From positions 1-64,000 of the forward strand of contig CANMCD010000001.1 of the NCBI GenBank assembly GCA_947496185.1: a stretch of 64,000 bases of DNA, in the 5' to 3' direction. This document shows, one piece after another, positions 18,493 to 26,681 of this stretch. A program made the position numbers and the translations under genes. The stretch comes from an uncultured Tenacibaculum sp. GTDB taxonomy: Bacteria; Bacteroidota; Bacteroidia; Flavobacteriales; Flavobacteriaceae. Below the pieces are notes generated by a model. It was given only the letters and a program-made list of their open reading frames with translations, was not told the origin of the DNA and did not search any database. Each line of letters opens with the position of its first letter. Position 1 is the stretch's first letter.

Positions 18493-18672
18493 ATGAAAAA
18501 ATTACTTTTTACCTTATCTATCTTATCAATGCTATTTGTTTCATGTACAGATAGTAACGAAATAATCGAACAACAACAAAATGAAAAAAAAGAAACTCAT
18601 TCAGTCAACAAAGGGTCAGACACAAACATCGGAGGGTCTGGAGTTGATATTGGAGACAATGAAGAATCCTAA
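18493..18672 (+). CDS. Small prophage lipoprotein (59 residues)
   Basis: The peptide begins MKKLLFTLSILSMLFVSC with a clear lipobox and lipid-acceptor Cys18, and leaves a mature chain of 42 residues. That chain is first Glu/Gln/Lys-rich and then Gly-rich (SDTNIGGSGVDIGDNEES). It was found by reading the sequence because it is very short. Its end overlaps the next gene by 14 bases, which supports translation of both. Small phage lipoproteins often block superinfection at the envelope; that role is inferred, not shown. Confidence 0.65.
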   Translation: MKKLLFTLSILSMLFVSCTDSNEIIEQQQNEKKETHSVNKGSDTNIGGSGVDIGDNEES

Positions 18673-19342
18673 TATATTTAAAGATATACTACTTTATATA
18701 CTATTTATATTTATTGGCATTTTGTTTTATTTACATGCTTTTATTCCAACCGACTCAAAAGAACTAATTGCCTTAAAAAAAGAACATATAAAAGCAAAAC
18801 AAAAAAGAACAAAAGCATTAGATAAAATAAAGGAATACTCTAAAAACACAGCTATTTACCAAGAGTATTTAGTTGAAAAAGAAAACGCGAGATTAACGTG
18901 GGATAGATTAAAAGAAGAAGCGGAGAACCAAAAGGTTTTTGCGTTTAAATCAATTCAGCCTTTTATTGAAAGGTTCGGGCTTATACTATGTATATTTGTG
19001 TATGCTCTTTTTAATTTAGTAAGAAGCTTTTACAGAGAGCCTAAGGTTGTTTTTACTAAAATAACCCATTCTTTTATTTTGTCTATCTGCTTTTTTCACT
19101 TCTATTGGATTTTTCAAACTTTTCAAGATGTAAGTAAGCCTAGCTACATACTTATTACCTTATTTTCTGCGCTATTCATCTATCTAGCTGTCTACATTAT
19201 AACAAAGAGAAAGAAATTATATGTAGATGAGATTAAAGACGATATGATTTTAATTGCTCAAAAAGCATTAGAAAACTCAAGACCTGAGAAAAAAGAAGAA
19301 ATGATTAATCTTCTTGAAAAAATAGCAAAGAAAAATAAGTAA
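18659..19342 (+). CDS. Four-helix membrane protein of unknown function
   Basis: I place the start at the ATG at 18659, 14 bases before the lipoprotein stop; the frame is open from 18581, but that would overlap the lipoprotein by 92 bases. The 227-residue protein has membrane segments DILLYILFIFIGILFYLHAF, FGLILCIFVYALFNLV, FILSICFFHFYWIF and YILITLFSALFIYLAVYII. A Lys/Glu-rich coiled coil of about 60 residues lies between the first two, and a cytoplasmic tail follows. No family is recognised. Position between lysis genes and integrase suggests a lysogen-expressed accessory gene. Confidence 0.65.
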   Translation: MKNPNIFKDILLYILFIFIGILFYLHAFIPTDSKELIALKKEHIKAKQKRTKALDKIKEYSKNTAIYQEYLVEKENARLTWDRLKEEAENQKVFAFKSIQPFIERFGLILCIFVYALFNLVRSFYREPKVVFTKITHSFILSICFFHFYWIFQTFQDVSKPSYILITLFSALFIYLAVYIITKRKKLYVDEIKDDMILIAQKALENSRPEKKEEMINLLEKIAKKNK

Positions 19343-19362
19343 TAGTAAATTGATTCACCCCC

Positions 19363-19542
19363 ATGGAAATAATAAAATTAGAAAAGGACGGTAGGCAAAT
19401 CTTAATATCTCAAAAAAAACTTAAAAAAGACGAAGTTTTAAAAGAGTTAGATGTTAAAGAGTTTAAAGGTAACTTAATAGAATCAGAAATTAAACATAGT
19501 CAAGATACCTATTACGAATATAAATTAATCAACCTTTTTTAA
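19363..19542 (+). CDS. Small orphan protein (59 residues)
   Basis: An ATG at 19363 opens a frame of 59 codons ending TAA at 19540-19542. The product is basic, with Lys-rich helices (LISQKKLKKDEVLKELDVKE) and a Tyr-rich end. It lies 20 bases after the membrane protein and its end overlaps the integrase gene end by 18 bases on the opposite strand. Codon use looks like its neighbours. No function can be given; it may be chance. Confidence 0.45.
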   Translation: MEIIKLEKDGRQILISQKKLKKDEVLKELDVKEFKGNLIESEIKHSQDTYYEYKLINLF

Positions 19543-20787
19543 AGGTATATCAATATCAAAAGTTTCATTAACCGCCTCTTTAACTTCCTCGTCGGTAATT
19601 TGATAATATTGGTTTAAAGTTTTCATATCGTTGTGACCTGAGATTTCCGCAATAAGCTTGTCGCTTTTCCCTTTTCTTTTCATCATGGTAATAAAAGTTC
19701 GTCTAGCAGTATGTGAGCTTACACGCATGTAAAAAGGCATTACTTCTCGAATTACCTCTTTTCCTCTGGTAGAAGTTTTTTCGACCTTGTGAGTATAGCC
19801 AGCTTTTTGGAAAACTTCCTTAATGTAGTCGTTGTGTTTTTGATTTGCTATCAAAGGTAGATTGTACTTATACTTTCTAAGTAAAAAGTGTGCGATAGGG
19901 TTTAACGGTATTTCTCTAGTCTTTTTAGAACTCCCTTTTTCTTCCTTTAATAAAAGAACATCCCCAATAATATTATTTTTTGAAATAAATTTCAATTCAC
20001 CAAATCTCATACCAGTTACACACGAAAAAATAAACACATCTTTAACACGCTCTAGTCTTTTTGATTCAAAATTGTGGTTTAAAAGTTTTTCCAAGTCTTC
20101 TTTTTTCAAAGCTATTTGATTTGTTATAACTTTTGGTTTTTTCTTGAAGTCTATAAAATCAGCTTTATACGTAAATCCTTTTTTTAAAGCCCAAAAAAGA
20201 AATGTTTTTAACAATCCAACATTACGAGTGAAAGTGTTGTTTATGTGCCCTAAATCACCCATGCAGTAGTCGGTGAATTCTGTATAAAATTCGTCTGTAA
20301 TTCCGTTGAAAGTTAGTTTATACGACTTACTTTTTTCAAAATCTTTCAATATGTTTTTGATGTTCTCATATCTTTTTACCGTTGATTCTGACCACTCTTT
20401 ATTTTTTATTTTATAGGTGGTAAATTCGTCGTAAACATCATAAAATTGACTTTTATTTATTGTTGCTTTTTTAAACTCGTTATCAAATTCTCTCCTTATT
20501 TTTTTGATAGTTATTTCTTGATCTGTGTTTTTATACAGGTCGGTAATATGTAAAAGAAAATTTGTATACCTATCTAATTGCATTTTTATAGAGCGGTGAT
20601 TATTGGACTTACTTCCTCTACCTTTTAAGTTATTAGGCTGTCTGTTTTCAAAATCCCATTCACTTGGTTTAATTCTTTCACCAGTTGAATAAACAAATTT
20701 TTTCCTTTCATTTTTAAAAAAAGCTATAAAGTAAATCAATGTTTCTCCTTGCTTCTTCTTGTCTTTTAAGTTAAATGTACATCTCAT
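19525..20787 (-). CDS. int: Phage tyrosine integrase
   Basis: A 420-residue site-specific recombinase that inserts and excises the prophage. There is an N-terminal arm-binding type region (1-105), a SAM-like core-binding domain (about 110-215, with WSESTVKRYENIKNILKDFE) and a catalytic domain. Visible catalytic residues are Arg in TGMRFGELKF, the His-x-x-Arg in SSHTARRTF, His in SGHNDMKTLNQYY and the nucleophile Tyr of the same segment. The gene reads toward the phage interior from the attachment site. Three short repeats just upstream may be arm-type or regulatory sites. Confidence 0.95.
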   Translation of the reverse strand: MRCTFNLKDKKKQGETLIYFIAFFKNERKKFVYSTGERIKPSEWDFENRQPNNLKGRGSKSNNHRSIKMQLDRYTNFLLHITDLYKNTDQEITIKKIRREFDNEFKKATINKSQFYDVYDEFTTYKIKNKEWSESTVKRYENIKNILKDFEKSKSYKLTFNGITDEFYTEFTDYCMGDLGHINNTFTRNVGLLKTFLFWALKKGFTYKADFIDFKKKPKVITNQIALKKEDLEKLLNHNFESKRLERVKDVFIFSCVTGMRFGELKFISKNNIIGDVLLLKEEKGSSKKTREIPLNPIAHFLLRKYKYNLPLIANQKHNDYIKEVFQKAGYTHKVEKTSTRGKEVIREVMPFYMRVSSHTARRTFITMMKRKGKSDKLIAEISGHNDMKTLNQYYQITDEEVKEAVNETFDIDIPLKKVD

Positions 20788-20791
20788 TTTT

Positions 20792-20824
20792 TAGGTGTAA
20801 AAATAGGTGTAAGTTTAGGTGTAA
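20792..20824. repeat. Three TAGGTGTAA direct repeats with 12-bp period
   Basis: TAGGTGTAA occurs at 20792-20800, 20804-20812 and 20816-20824, exactly 12 bases apart, with a weaker AAGGTGTA near 20859. They begin 5 bases before the integrase start codon. Spacing near one helical turn puts all copies on one face of the DNA. They could be integrase arm sites or an operator for integrase expression. Confidence 0.55.
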
Positions 20825-20943
20825 GTAAAGTTACAAATAACTACTAAATTAACATAGTAAGGTGTATGTTAAAATTTATAAAAGTACCGTAAACACTAGG
20901 ATTTATTAGGGTTTGATGTTAAATCATAGTAAAAGGTTAAATA

Positions 20944-20957
20944 CTCGGCGTCTCCAC
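20944..20957 (+). other. Putative attR core: 3' end of a tmRNA or tRNA gene
   Basis: CTCGGCGTCTCCAC looks like the last bases of a T-stem and acceptor stem followed by the discriminator. The CTCC-A-C ending would give the G3-U70-type acceptor of tmRNA and alanine tRNA. Bases upstream do not form a T-arm, so only the 3' remnant is present, as expected on the attR side when a phage enters a 3' end and restores the intact gene at attL. A strong terminator follows 5 bases later. Confidence 0.4.
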
Positions 20958-20962
20958 TTATT

Positions 20963-21004
20963 AAAATCGTAATTAGCTTATTTATAGTTTTTTACGATTT
21001 TTTT
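20963..21004 (+). terminator. Rho-independent terminator downstream of the attR remnant
   Basis: A 10-bp perfect stem AAAATCGTAA (20963-20972) with TTACGATTTT (20992-21001), 19-base loop, runs into a T tract to 21004. No gene precedes it on the plus strand here, since the integrase reads the other way. It fits the original terminator of the RNA gene that served as attachment site. Confidence 0.6.
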
Positions 21005-21194
21005 CTTTTGATTTGCACAACTAATTCACAATAATTAAAAAAAAATAAATTATACTATACCTATTATTTAATAGGTGTTTAATATGGTTTCAGGAGGTGT
21101 GATTTGATCTAATCATGTAAAAAAAGAGACGAATTTTTTTCTTAATAATTGGTATATGAACCTTACATTTGAGGTAGATAACATTAACTGATAA

Positions 21195-21377
21195 ATACTT
21201 TACAATTGGATTTATATCATTCAGAAATTACACGAAAAAGAATATGCAACTTTCTTCTCTTCTTTAAATTACTTTTTCAACGAGTCTAGAAGTGGATATT
21301 ATGAGATACTTAAAGTCTATTTAATAAAATTAATTAACGAATTAAGCTATAAAAATAAAAAGAGTATTTTAAGGTAA
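21195..21377 (+). pseudogene. Possible remnant of an AraC-type regulator
   Basis: A 60-codon stretch without start codon reads LHEKEYATFFSSLNYFFNES then RSGYYEILKVYLIKLINELS and stops at 21375-21377. The helix pattern resembles the linker region before the AraC-type DNA-binding domain, which is missing. There is a stop just upstream. The flanking bases (21005-21194 and 21378-21461) show no gene or convincing signal. I regard it as a decayed fragment next to the phage insertion; the family is a guess from pattern. Confidence 0.3.
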
Positions 21378-21461
21378 GTTATTTATTTTTAGTTTATAAA
21401 ATTGATGTTATCTAAAGGCTAAAGAAAAAAATGTGCTCTATCTACAATAAAAATTAACCAA

Positions 21462-23819
21462 ATGATGAAAAAAATAACTATACTATTAGTAGTGATAGCT
21501 TATAACTCCCTTTCTTTTTCACAAAGTTTACAAGGTATAATAAAAGACAAAAATAACACTCCTATACCATACGTCGAAGTAATTCTAAAAGAAAATAAAA
21601 GTAAATACATTAAAAGTAATATTACTGATGAAAAAGGTCAATATTCATTTAAAAATTTAAAAAATAGTACTTATGTGCTTGAAATATATAGTTTTGGTGA
21701 AAAAATATTTCAAGAAGAATTATTAATAAATAAAGATATTAAGAAAGAAATTTCTATTAATAAATCTTTAGAATTAGATGAAGTTACTGTTGTAGCCAAA
21801 AAGAAATTAATAGACAATAAAGTAGATAGATTAGTTTTTAATGTTAAAAATTCAATGGCTTCTTCTGGTATGGATTTAACCGAAGCATTATCTATCACCC
21901 CTATGGTAATGGTGAATGATTTTGGCGTTTCTATTGTAGGTAAAAGTGGGGTTAGTGTAATGGTAAACAATAAAATGTTAAACATTAGCGGTTCTGAATT
22001 AGTTAATTATCTTAAATCTTTAAGGTCTGATAATGTTGAAAAAATAGAAGTAATAACCGCTCCACCAGCTAAGTATGAAGCAGAAGGTAATAGTGGAATT
22101 ATTAATATAATTTTAAAGAAAAATCCAAAACTAGGTTGGAGTGGAAATGTATCAACAGCTCTTTCTTAAACTACTTACTTTGGGTATGCTAATAACGCCA
22201 TACTTAATTATAAAACTAATAAAACGAATACATCTTTAAGATTACGTCAATATGATAGAAACTCAAAAGCAATTGAAGATATTGATGTTATTGGTAACAA
22301 TTCTGTATTAAGTTTAGATACTAGAAAAGATATGTATAGTGGTGTAGGGGCAAACTTAAGTCTAGATTATAGTATTAATAAAAATAATACTATTGGCTTT
22401 ATCTATGATGTTGGAAAAGTAGACCATAATATGGATATAGATAATAAAACAGGATATGAATCTTTAAGCGTTTTAGATTCTATTTTAACAACAGTATCGA
22501 AACATAGAAACCCTACTTTTACACAAACCCTAAATGCTTACTATGACACAAAGCTTGATGATAAAGGGAAAAAAATAAGTTTCATTGCTAATTATTTTGA
22601 AAATCTCCCTGAAACTACAGTAAATTTTAATACAACTTCTAATGTTAATCTATCAACAAATAACATAGTTAGAAATAAAAGTGACATTAATTATAACATA
22701 TGGTCTGTTCAATCTGATTTAAATATACCTACTAAATTTATTAATATTGAAGTAGGAACTAAATATACCAAGTTTAATAATGAATCTGACGTGAAATATT
22801 TTGACTTTATTGCTAATAATTATGTGATAAATCAAAACAGAAGTAATGTTTTTGATTATGATGAGCAAAATATTGCTGGGTATTTAAGTGTTTCAAAAGA
22901 TTTAAAAAAAGGATGGTCTTTTAAATCTGGTTTGCGATATGAATATTCAATCATTGAAGGTTTTACCAAAACTACAGGTGTAAGAAATAAAAACAAATAC
23001 GGAAATTGGTTTCCTTCATTCTATTTATCATACAAACCTAATAATAAACATTTTTACACATTTAATTATTCGAAAAGAATAAACAGACCATCTTTTAAGG
23101 CTTTAAATCCATTTAGATGGTATTCTAACCCGTACACATATTACACTGGAAATCCAGTTTTACAACCATCTTTTAATCATAATATTGAATTTTCATACAG
23201 TTACAAACATATTTTTTCAGCAAGATTTTATAATCAATATTTAACAGATGGGTACGGCAGAACTTTTACCTTATTAAATAATACAGAAAGAGTTGTTGAT
23301 TACGCTAATTATTTAACTAAAAATAATATCGGGTTTTCTGGTAGTTTATTTTTAAGTTTTTTTAACCGTTGGAGTAATTATATAAATGTAAATGCCTCTT
23401 ATTCTAGTTCTCAATCTTCGCTATTAAATATCTTGCCTCAAAAAGGATACTCACTATATTACAGCTCAAATAATAGTTTTACTATAAATAAAGAAAAACA
23501 AATTAATTTATTAGCCAACTTCTGGCATTCATTACCTGCAAGAAGTGAAAACACAAAAAGTGAAAGCATATCTTCCCTGTCTTTAGGTATAAGATTTCCT
23601 TTGGTTAAAAATAAAATTCAAGTTAACTTAATTGCAAATGATGTATTTAAGAGTACTGTTAGTAAAGGGCAAATATTTTTCTCAGATTTTACACAGTTTT
23701 ATAATAACTATTACGATGGTAAAAGGTTTACATTAAGTTTAACATACAATTTTGGTAACAGAAATGTACATGGTAATAATAAACGTATAAACTTCAATGA
23801 AAAATATAGAGGAAACTAA
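21462..23819 (+). pseudogene. TonB-dependent outer-membrane receptor interrupted by one in-frame stop
   Basis: Two open parts (21462-22169 and 22332-23819) lie in the same frame, and the bases between them translate in that frame as sensible barrel sequence (TTYFGYANNAILNYKTNKTN and onward). The only lesion is TAA at 22167-22169, codon 236. The N-terminal part has a signal peptide, a carboxypeptidase-like regulatory domain (IKDKNNTPIPYVEVILKENK) and a plug (about 120-225). The rest is a beta barrel of the outer-membrane beta-barrel family, ending in an aromatic-rich strand. Full length would be 785 residues, normal for the family. A CAA to TAA change would explain the stop. Read-through or sequencing error cannot be excluded. 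Confidence 0.8.
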
Positions 23820-24152
23820 AAAGTAAATTTTATGAAAGTATTAAACAATTTGACAAAATGGATTGCGTAGTGGTTTCACTTGCAATGAAGTTACTATACC
23901 CCGTGCCGTATGAACTAAAATAGTATGTTTATTGATGATATTCTTTTGATTTAGTAGGTACAAATATATTTTGTTAATCAATGATAAGATGTGTAGGGGG
24001 TAAATAAAACGAGTTACAAAGTATACCTAAAAAATAGCGGACTACCCAATAAATTTCGTGTAAATTCTTAAAAACATATAAGACTATTAGACTTTCAAAA
24101 CCATCCTGACAAAGACTATATATGTGTGAGGGGGATTGTTGTGATAAAGAAA
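23820..24152. other. Intergenic stretch, nothing recognised
   Basis: Between the broken receptor and the convergent xylanase gene. I see no open frame of note, no clear hairpin with T-run and no repeat. Confidence 0.5.
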
Positions 24153-25421
24153 TCAAGGAAATACCCACCAACTCCAACGTCCATGTAAGCCGTCTTTATA
24201 TCCCGTATAAGCAGGTTTTTTACGGTACGAACGATCATAAATGCAAGGCCAATCATCGGCATCTAAATAATCTTTAAACCAGCTGTCAGCATCACTAAAT
24301 TGCCAGAAGGTTATACCGTGTTTAAGATGATTTGGAACGATTTTTTGATAAGCGTTGATAACGGTAAAATATTTGATTCGCTGAAGGTATAAAAGCCACC
24401 AATTAGCATGATTAAAGTTCTCTAATAAATTTAAGGATATATCGAGTTCTGAAATATGTACTTTATACCCTCTTTGGACTATTTTTTTTAAGTTTCGTTT
24501 AATGATTGGCGAAAAAGTGGCAAAAGCATATAAGTGACCTTGAAGTCCGACACCATCTACTTTAATTCCTTTCGCTCGAATATTGTCTAATAAATCTAAT
24601 ACTTTATCTAATTTTATCGGATTTGATAGTAAGTGATAATCATTGTAAAAGAATTCCATTTCGGTATCGTTGGTTGCCTCATTTGCATATTGAAAAGCTT
24701 TTTCAACCCAAGAAATTCCTAAATTATTATACCAAACTCCAGGACGATGCCCTAAACCGTGTTCATCAAATGCTTCATTTGCTACATCCCACGACTTAAT
24801 ATCTTTATGATATCTTTTCACTACGGTTGTAATATGGTTTTTAAGCAAACTATCATACGCTTTTTCTGTTCCTTCAAAATCATATAACCATTGAGGGTTT
24901 GGAGTAAAATCTGCGCGGTCCCAAGCCAAAACATGTCCATGAATTCTTTTGCCTTGTTTTTTGTAGTAAGCAACCATTTCATCCGCTTCAGACCAATTGT
25001 ATTCTCCTTTTTTCGTTGATAAATGATCAAATTTCAATTCATTTTCTAAGGTAACACTCGAAAACTCTTTATTAAAAATATTCAGATACTGCTCACTTGA
25101 TAGATTTGAATAGTTCATGGCAGTTCCGATATATGAATTGTTTATTTTTGAAAAAAGTTCACTATCAAAAATTTTTTGAGGGCTTTTAGCCGTTATTTGT
25201 TTTTTTGCTGAAAGGTAATCTACGTCTTTTAAAGCATTATAATTGTAATCTTTCTGCATTATAGTTTCAAAATTTTCTAATGAAGGAACTTCATACATTT
25301 CGGATAGTTCATTGGGACTATTGTTGTCTGAAGTAGTTGTACAAGATAAAAATAATGTTGTGTAAATAAAGAAATAGAAAACAGGTAGTTTTCCCTTTAT
25401 TATGGTCGTGTCTTTCGTCAT
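24153..25421 (-). CDS. GH10 endo-1,4-beta-xylanase, lipoprotein
   Basis: A 422-residue glycoside hydrolase family 10 enzyme that cuts the beta-1,4 backbone of xylan with retention of configuration. The acid/base is Glu216 in WDVANE and the nucleophile is Glu325 in HISELDI. Other GH10 marks are ENELKFDHL (127-134) and HGHVLAWD (161-168). The signal peptide ends in a lipobox (LFLSC, Cys27), so it should sit on the outer membrane. About 70 residues between the lipobox and the catalytic domain form a spacer. It stands alone: no SusC/SusD pair, transporter or other xylan enzyme is next to it. Confidence 0.92.
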   Translation of the reverse strand: MTKDTTIIKGKLPVFYFFIYTTLFLSCTTTSDNNSPNELSEMYEVPSLENFETIMQKDYNYNALKDVDYLSAKKQITAKSPQKIFDSELFSKINNSYIGTAMNYSNLSSEQYLNIFNKEFSSVTLENELKFDHLSTKKGEYNWSEADEMVAYYKKQGKRIHGHVLAWDRADFTPNPQWLYDFEGTEKAYDSLLKNHITTVVKRYHKDIKSWDVANEAFDEHGLGHRPGVWYNNLGISWVEKAFQYANEATNDTEMEFFYNDYHLLSNPIKLDKVLDLLDNIRAKGIKVDGVGLQGHLYAFATFSPIIKRNLKKIVQRGYKVHISELDISLNLLENFNHANWWLLYLQRIKYFTVINAYQKIVPNHLKHGITFWQFSDADSWFKDYLDADDWPCIYDRSYRKKPAYTGYKDGLHGRWSWWVFP

Positions 25422-25887
25422 TGAATATTCGTTTTAAATTGCACCAATTAATTTTAAAAATGTTAAACAAACAGTTTTATTCATTTTTAGCCTAGATTAG
25501 GTTAAAAACAATTCAAGTTTGCAGTTTTGAAAAAATAACTGGTTTCTCCCCTGAAAAGCAGTACTTTGCTTTAGTGACCCATTATACATTTTTTTTACAA
25601 TAAAAACAAATAAAATACTGTTTATTAGTGTTTTAGGTGTTTTTTTTAAGATGCTTAGTATTTTATTTTCTAGTATTCGTTGAAGCTAGGTTATCGTTGC
25701 TAATTTTCAAGATTTCTTCAAAAGTGATAGGTGTCTTGATTTTTTAGGAAAGATTTTAAGTTTAATAAATTGTATTTGAGTTAAATACTAAGGTGAAGAA
25801 TGGTAGGGTGTTAGTTTTTTAATCAAGTTTGCGGAAAACTACATTTTAAGTTGCGGAAATCCCTTTCACTGGTCTTTAGTATGCCTA

Positions 25888-25974
25888 TATCTTTGCTGCA
25901 TCACTCATTACATTTGAGCGGATAATTTAAGGGGAAAATAAGAAAACTTTTAGGGTTACCTAGAAGTTTTTTTT
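25888..25974 (+). ncRNA. Candidate short RNA: -7 element followed by a strong terminator
   Basis: TATCTTTG at 25888-25895 matches the -7 consensus. About 50 bases later a 12-bp stem begins (25943-25954 with 25959-25970, one G-T wobble, loop GTTA) and runs into eight Ts (25967-25974). There is no open frame between and no gene upstream on this strand to own the terminator. The transcript would be about 70-75 bases. No good -33 TTG is at the usual distance, so the promoter half is uncertain. The rest of 25422-26045 shows nothing else. Confidence 0.35.
25943..25974 (+). terminator. Strong rho-independent terminator with no upstream gene
   Basis: A stem of 12 bp, loop GTTA (25955-25958) and an uninterrupted T-run. 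It reads on the plus strand, while the nearest genes on both sides are on the minus strand. Confidence 0.65.
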
Positions 25975-26045
25975 GTTTTGCACTTAGAATAAGTCGATAT
26001 AATATAGGAGCTTATATACCCTAAATAAGGAGTAATATGTCATAA

Positions 26046-26073
26046 AAAATGAGTTTGAAATAAAACTCATTTT
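26046..26073 (-). terminator. Terminator of the TerB-like gene
   Basis: An 11-bp perfect stem AAAATGAGTTT / AAACTCATTTT with a 6-base loop, flanked by A and T runs so it can work in both directions. On the minus strand it lies about 50 bases after the stop of the 26122-26460 gene. Confidence 0.65.
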
Positions 26074-26121
26074 TCACATTAAACCACAAATAAAGACTAA
26101 ATAAATGTGTGTGTTGATAAA

Positions 26122-26460
26122 CTAATATAAAATCCTCTTTAGTCCGGTCATTATATTTTTTTCTAAAACTTCGTATTTTCTATCAGATAGAAAAAGTGTT
26201 TTTATTTCATTAAATAATTGTTCTATCCTATCATAAGAATAATCTAATAAGTATAGCGTGTCTTTTATTTTTAGAAGGCTACTGTAATCATTATCTTGAT
26301 TAAACTCTTTATGTATTTTAGTAAAAGTTTTATTACCTACTTTAGAAGTAATAAAATCCAACTCCTCTTCTGTTTCTTTAAAATCTGCATTCATACAATA
26401 AATAAATAGATAGGTAAAGAGTTCTTTTTGTGTCCAATTTGTTCTTATTGATATTTTCAT
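26122..26460 (-). CDS. Small helical protein, TerB-like
   Basis: A 112-residue soluble helical protein. The start (WTQKELFTYLFIYCMNADFK, then ETEEELDFITSKVG) follows the pattern of TerB-like small proteins of Flavobacteriia, where an N-A-D turn and acidic residues lie between helices. Its biochemical role is unknown. It is transcribed away from the Crp/Fnr gene, and a Crp-type palindrome lies 46-67 bases upstream of its start, so it may belong to that regulon. Confidence 0.55.
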   Translation of the reverse strand: MKISIRTNWTQKELFTYLFIYCMNADFKETEEELDFITSKVGNKTFTKIHKEFNQDNDYSSLLKIKDTLYLLDYSYDRIEQLFNEIKTLFLSDRKYEVLEKNIMTGLKRILY

Positions 26461-26505
26461 ACTGGTTGAATATTTATGATAAAATTAGAGTTTATAGAAA
26501 TCAAA

Positions 26506-26527
26506 AAATATGATAAATGTCATATTT
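26506..26527. promoter_or_regulatory. Crp/Fnr-type palindrome (TATGA-N6-TCATA)
   Basis: Arms AAATATGA (26506-26513) and TCATATTT (26520-26527) are exact reverse complements with the 6-base spacer TAAATG. The TGA-N6-TCA core is the layout bound by Crp/Fnr-family dimers. It lies between the divergent TerB-like gene and a Crp/Fnr gene, closer to the former. Confidence 0.5.
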
Positions 26528-26647
26528 TAATACGGCTACTATTTGCCTGATGGAAATTTGAGTTTTTTTCTCTAAGTTACTCTTTGGTCTTGCCTAAATT
26601 TTCGATAGTCAACATGTGAAATATAGGGGGTATTAGGTCTTTTTATT

Positions 26648-26655
26648 TATATTTG
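26648..26655 (+). promoter_or_regulatory. TATATTTG -7 element of the Crp/Fnr gene
   Basis: A match to TAnnTTTG placed 27 bases before the ATG at 26682. A -33 TTG at ideal spacing is not evident. Confidence 0.45.
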
Positions 26656-26681
26656 ATTAGGTTTCTCCAAAAAAAATAATA

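Larger units (their letters stand above)
1..20957. mobile_element. Right-hand part of an integrated tailed-phage prophage
   Basis: An uninterrupted set of packaging, head, tail and lysis genes on the plus strand is followed by accessory genes and a leftward tyrosine integrase at the right end. Tape measure, portal, terminase, holin and endolysin indicate a long-tailed phage of siphovirus type; no sheath gene is seen, so a contractile tail is unlikely. The right boundary is placed at the tmRNA/tRNA-like 3' end at 20944-20957. The left part (repressor, replication, attL) is outside the window. All morphogenesis genes I can assess are open and unbroken, so the element may be functional. Confidence 0.9.
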
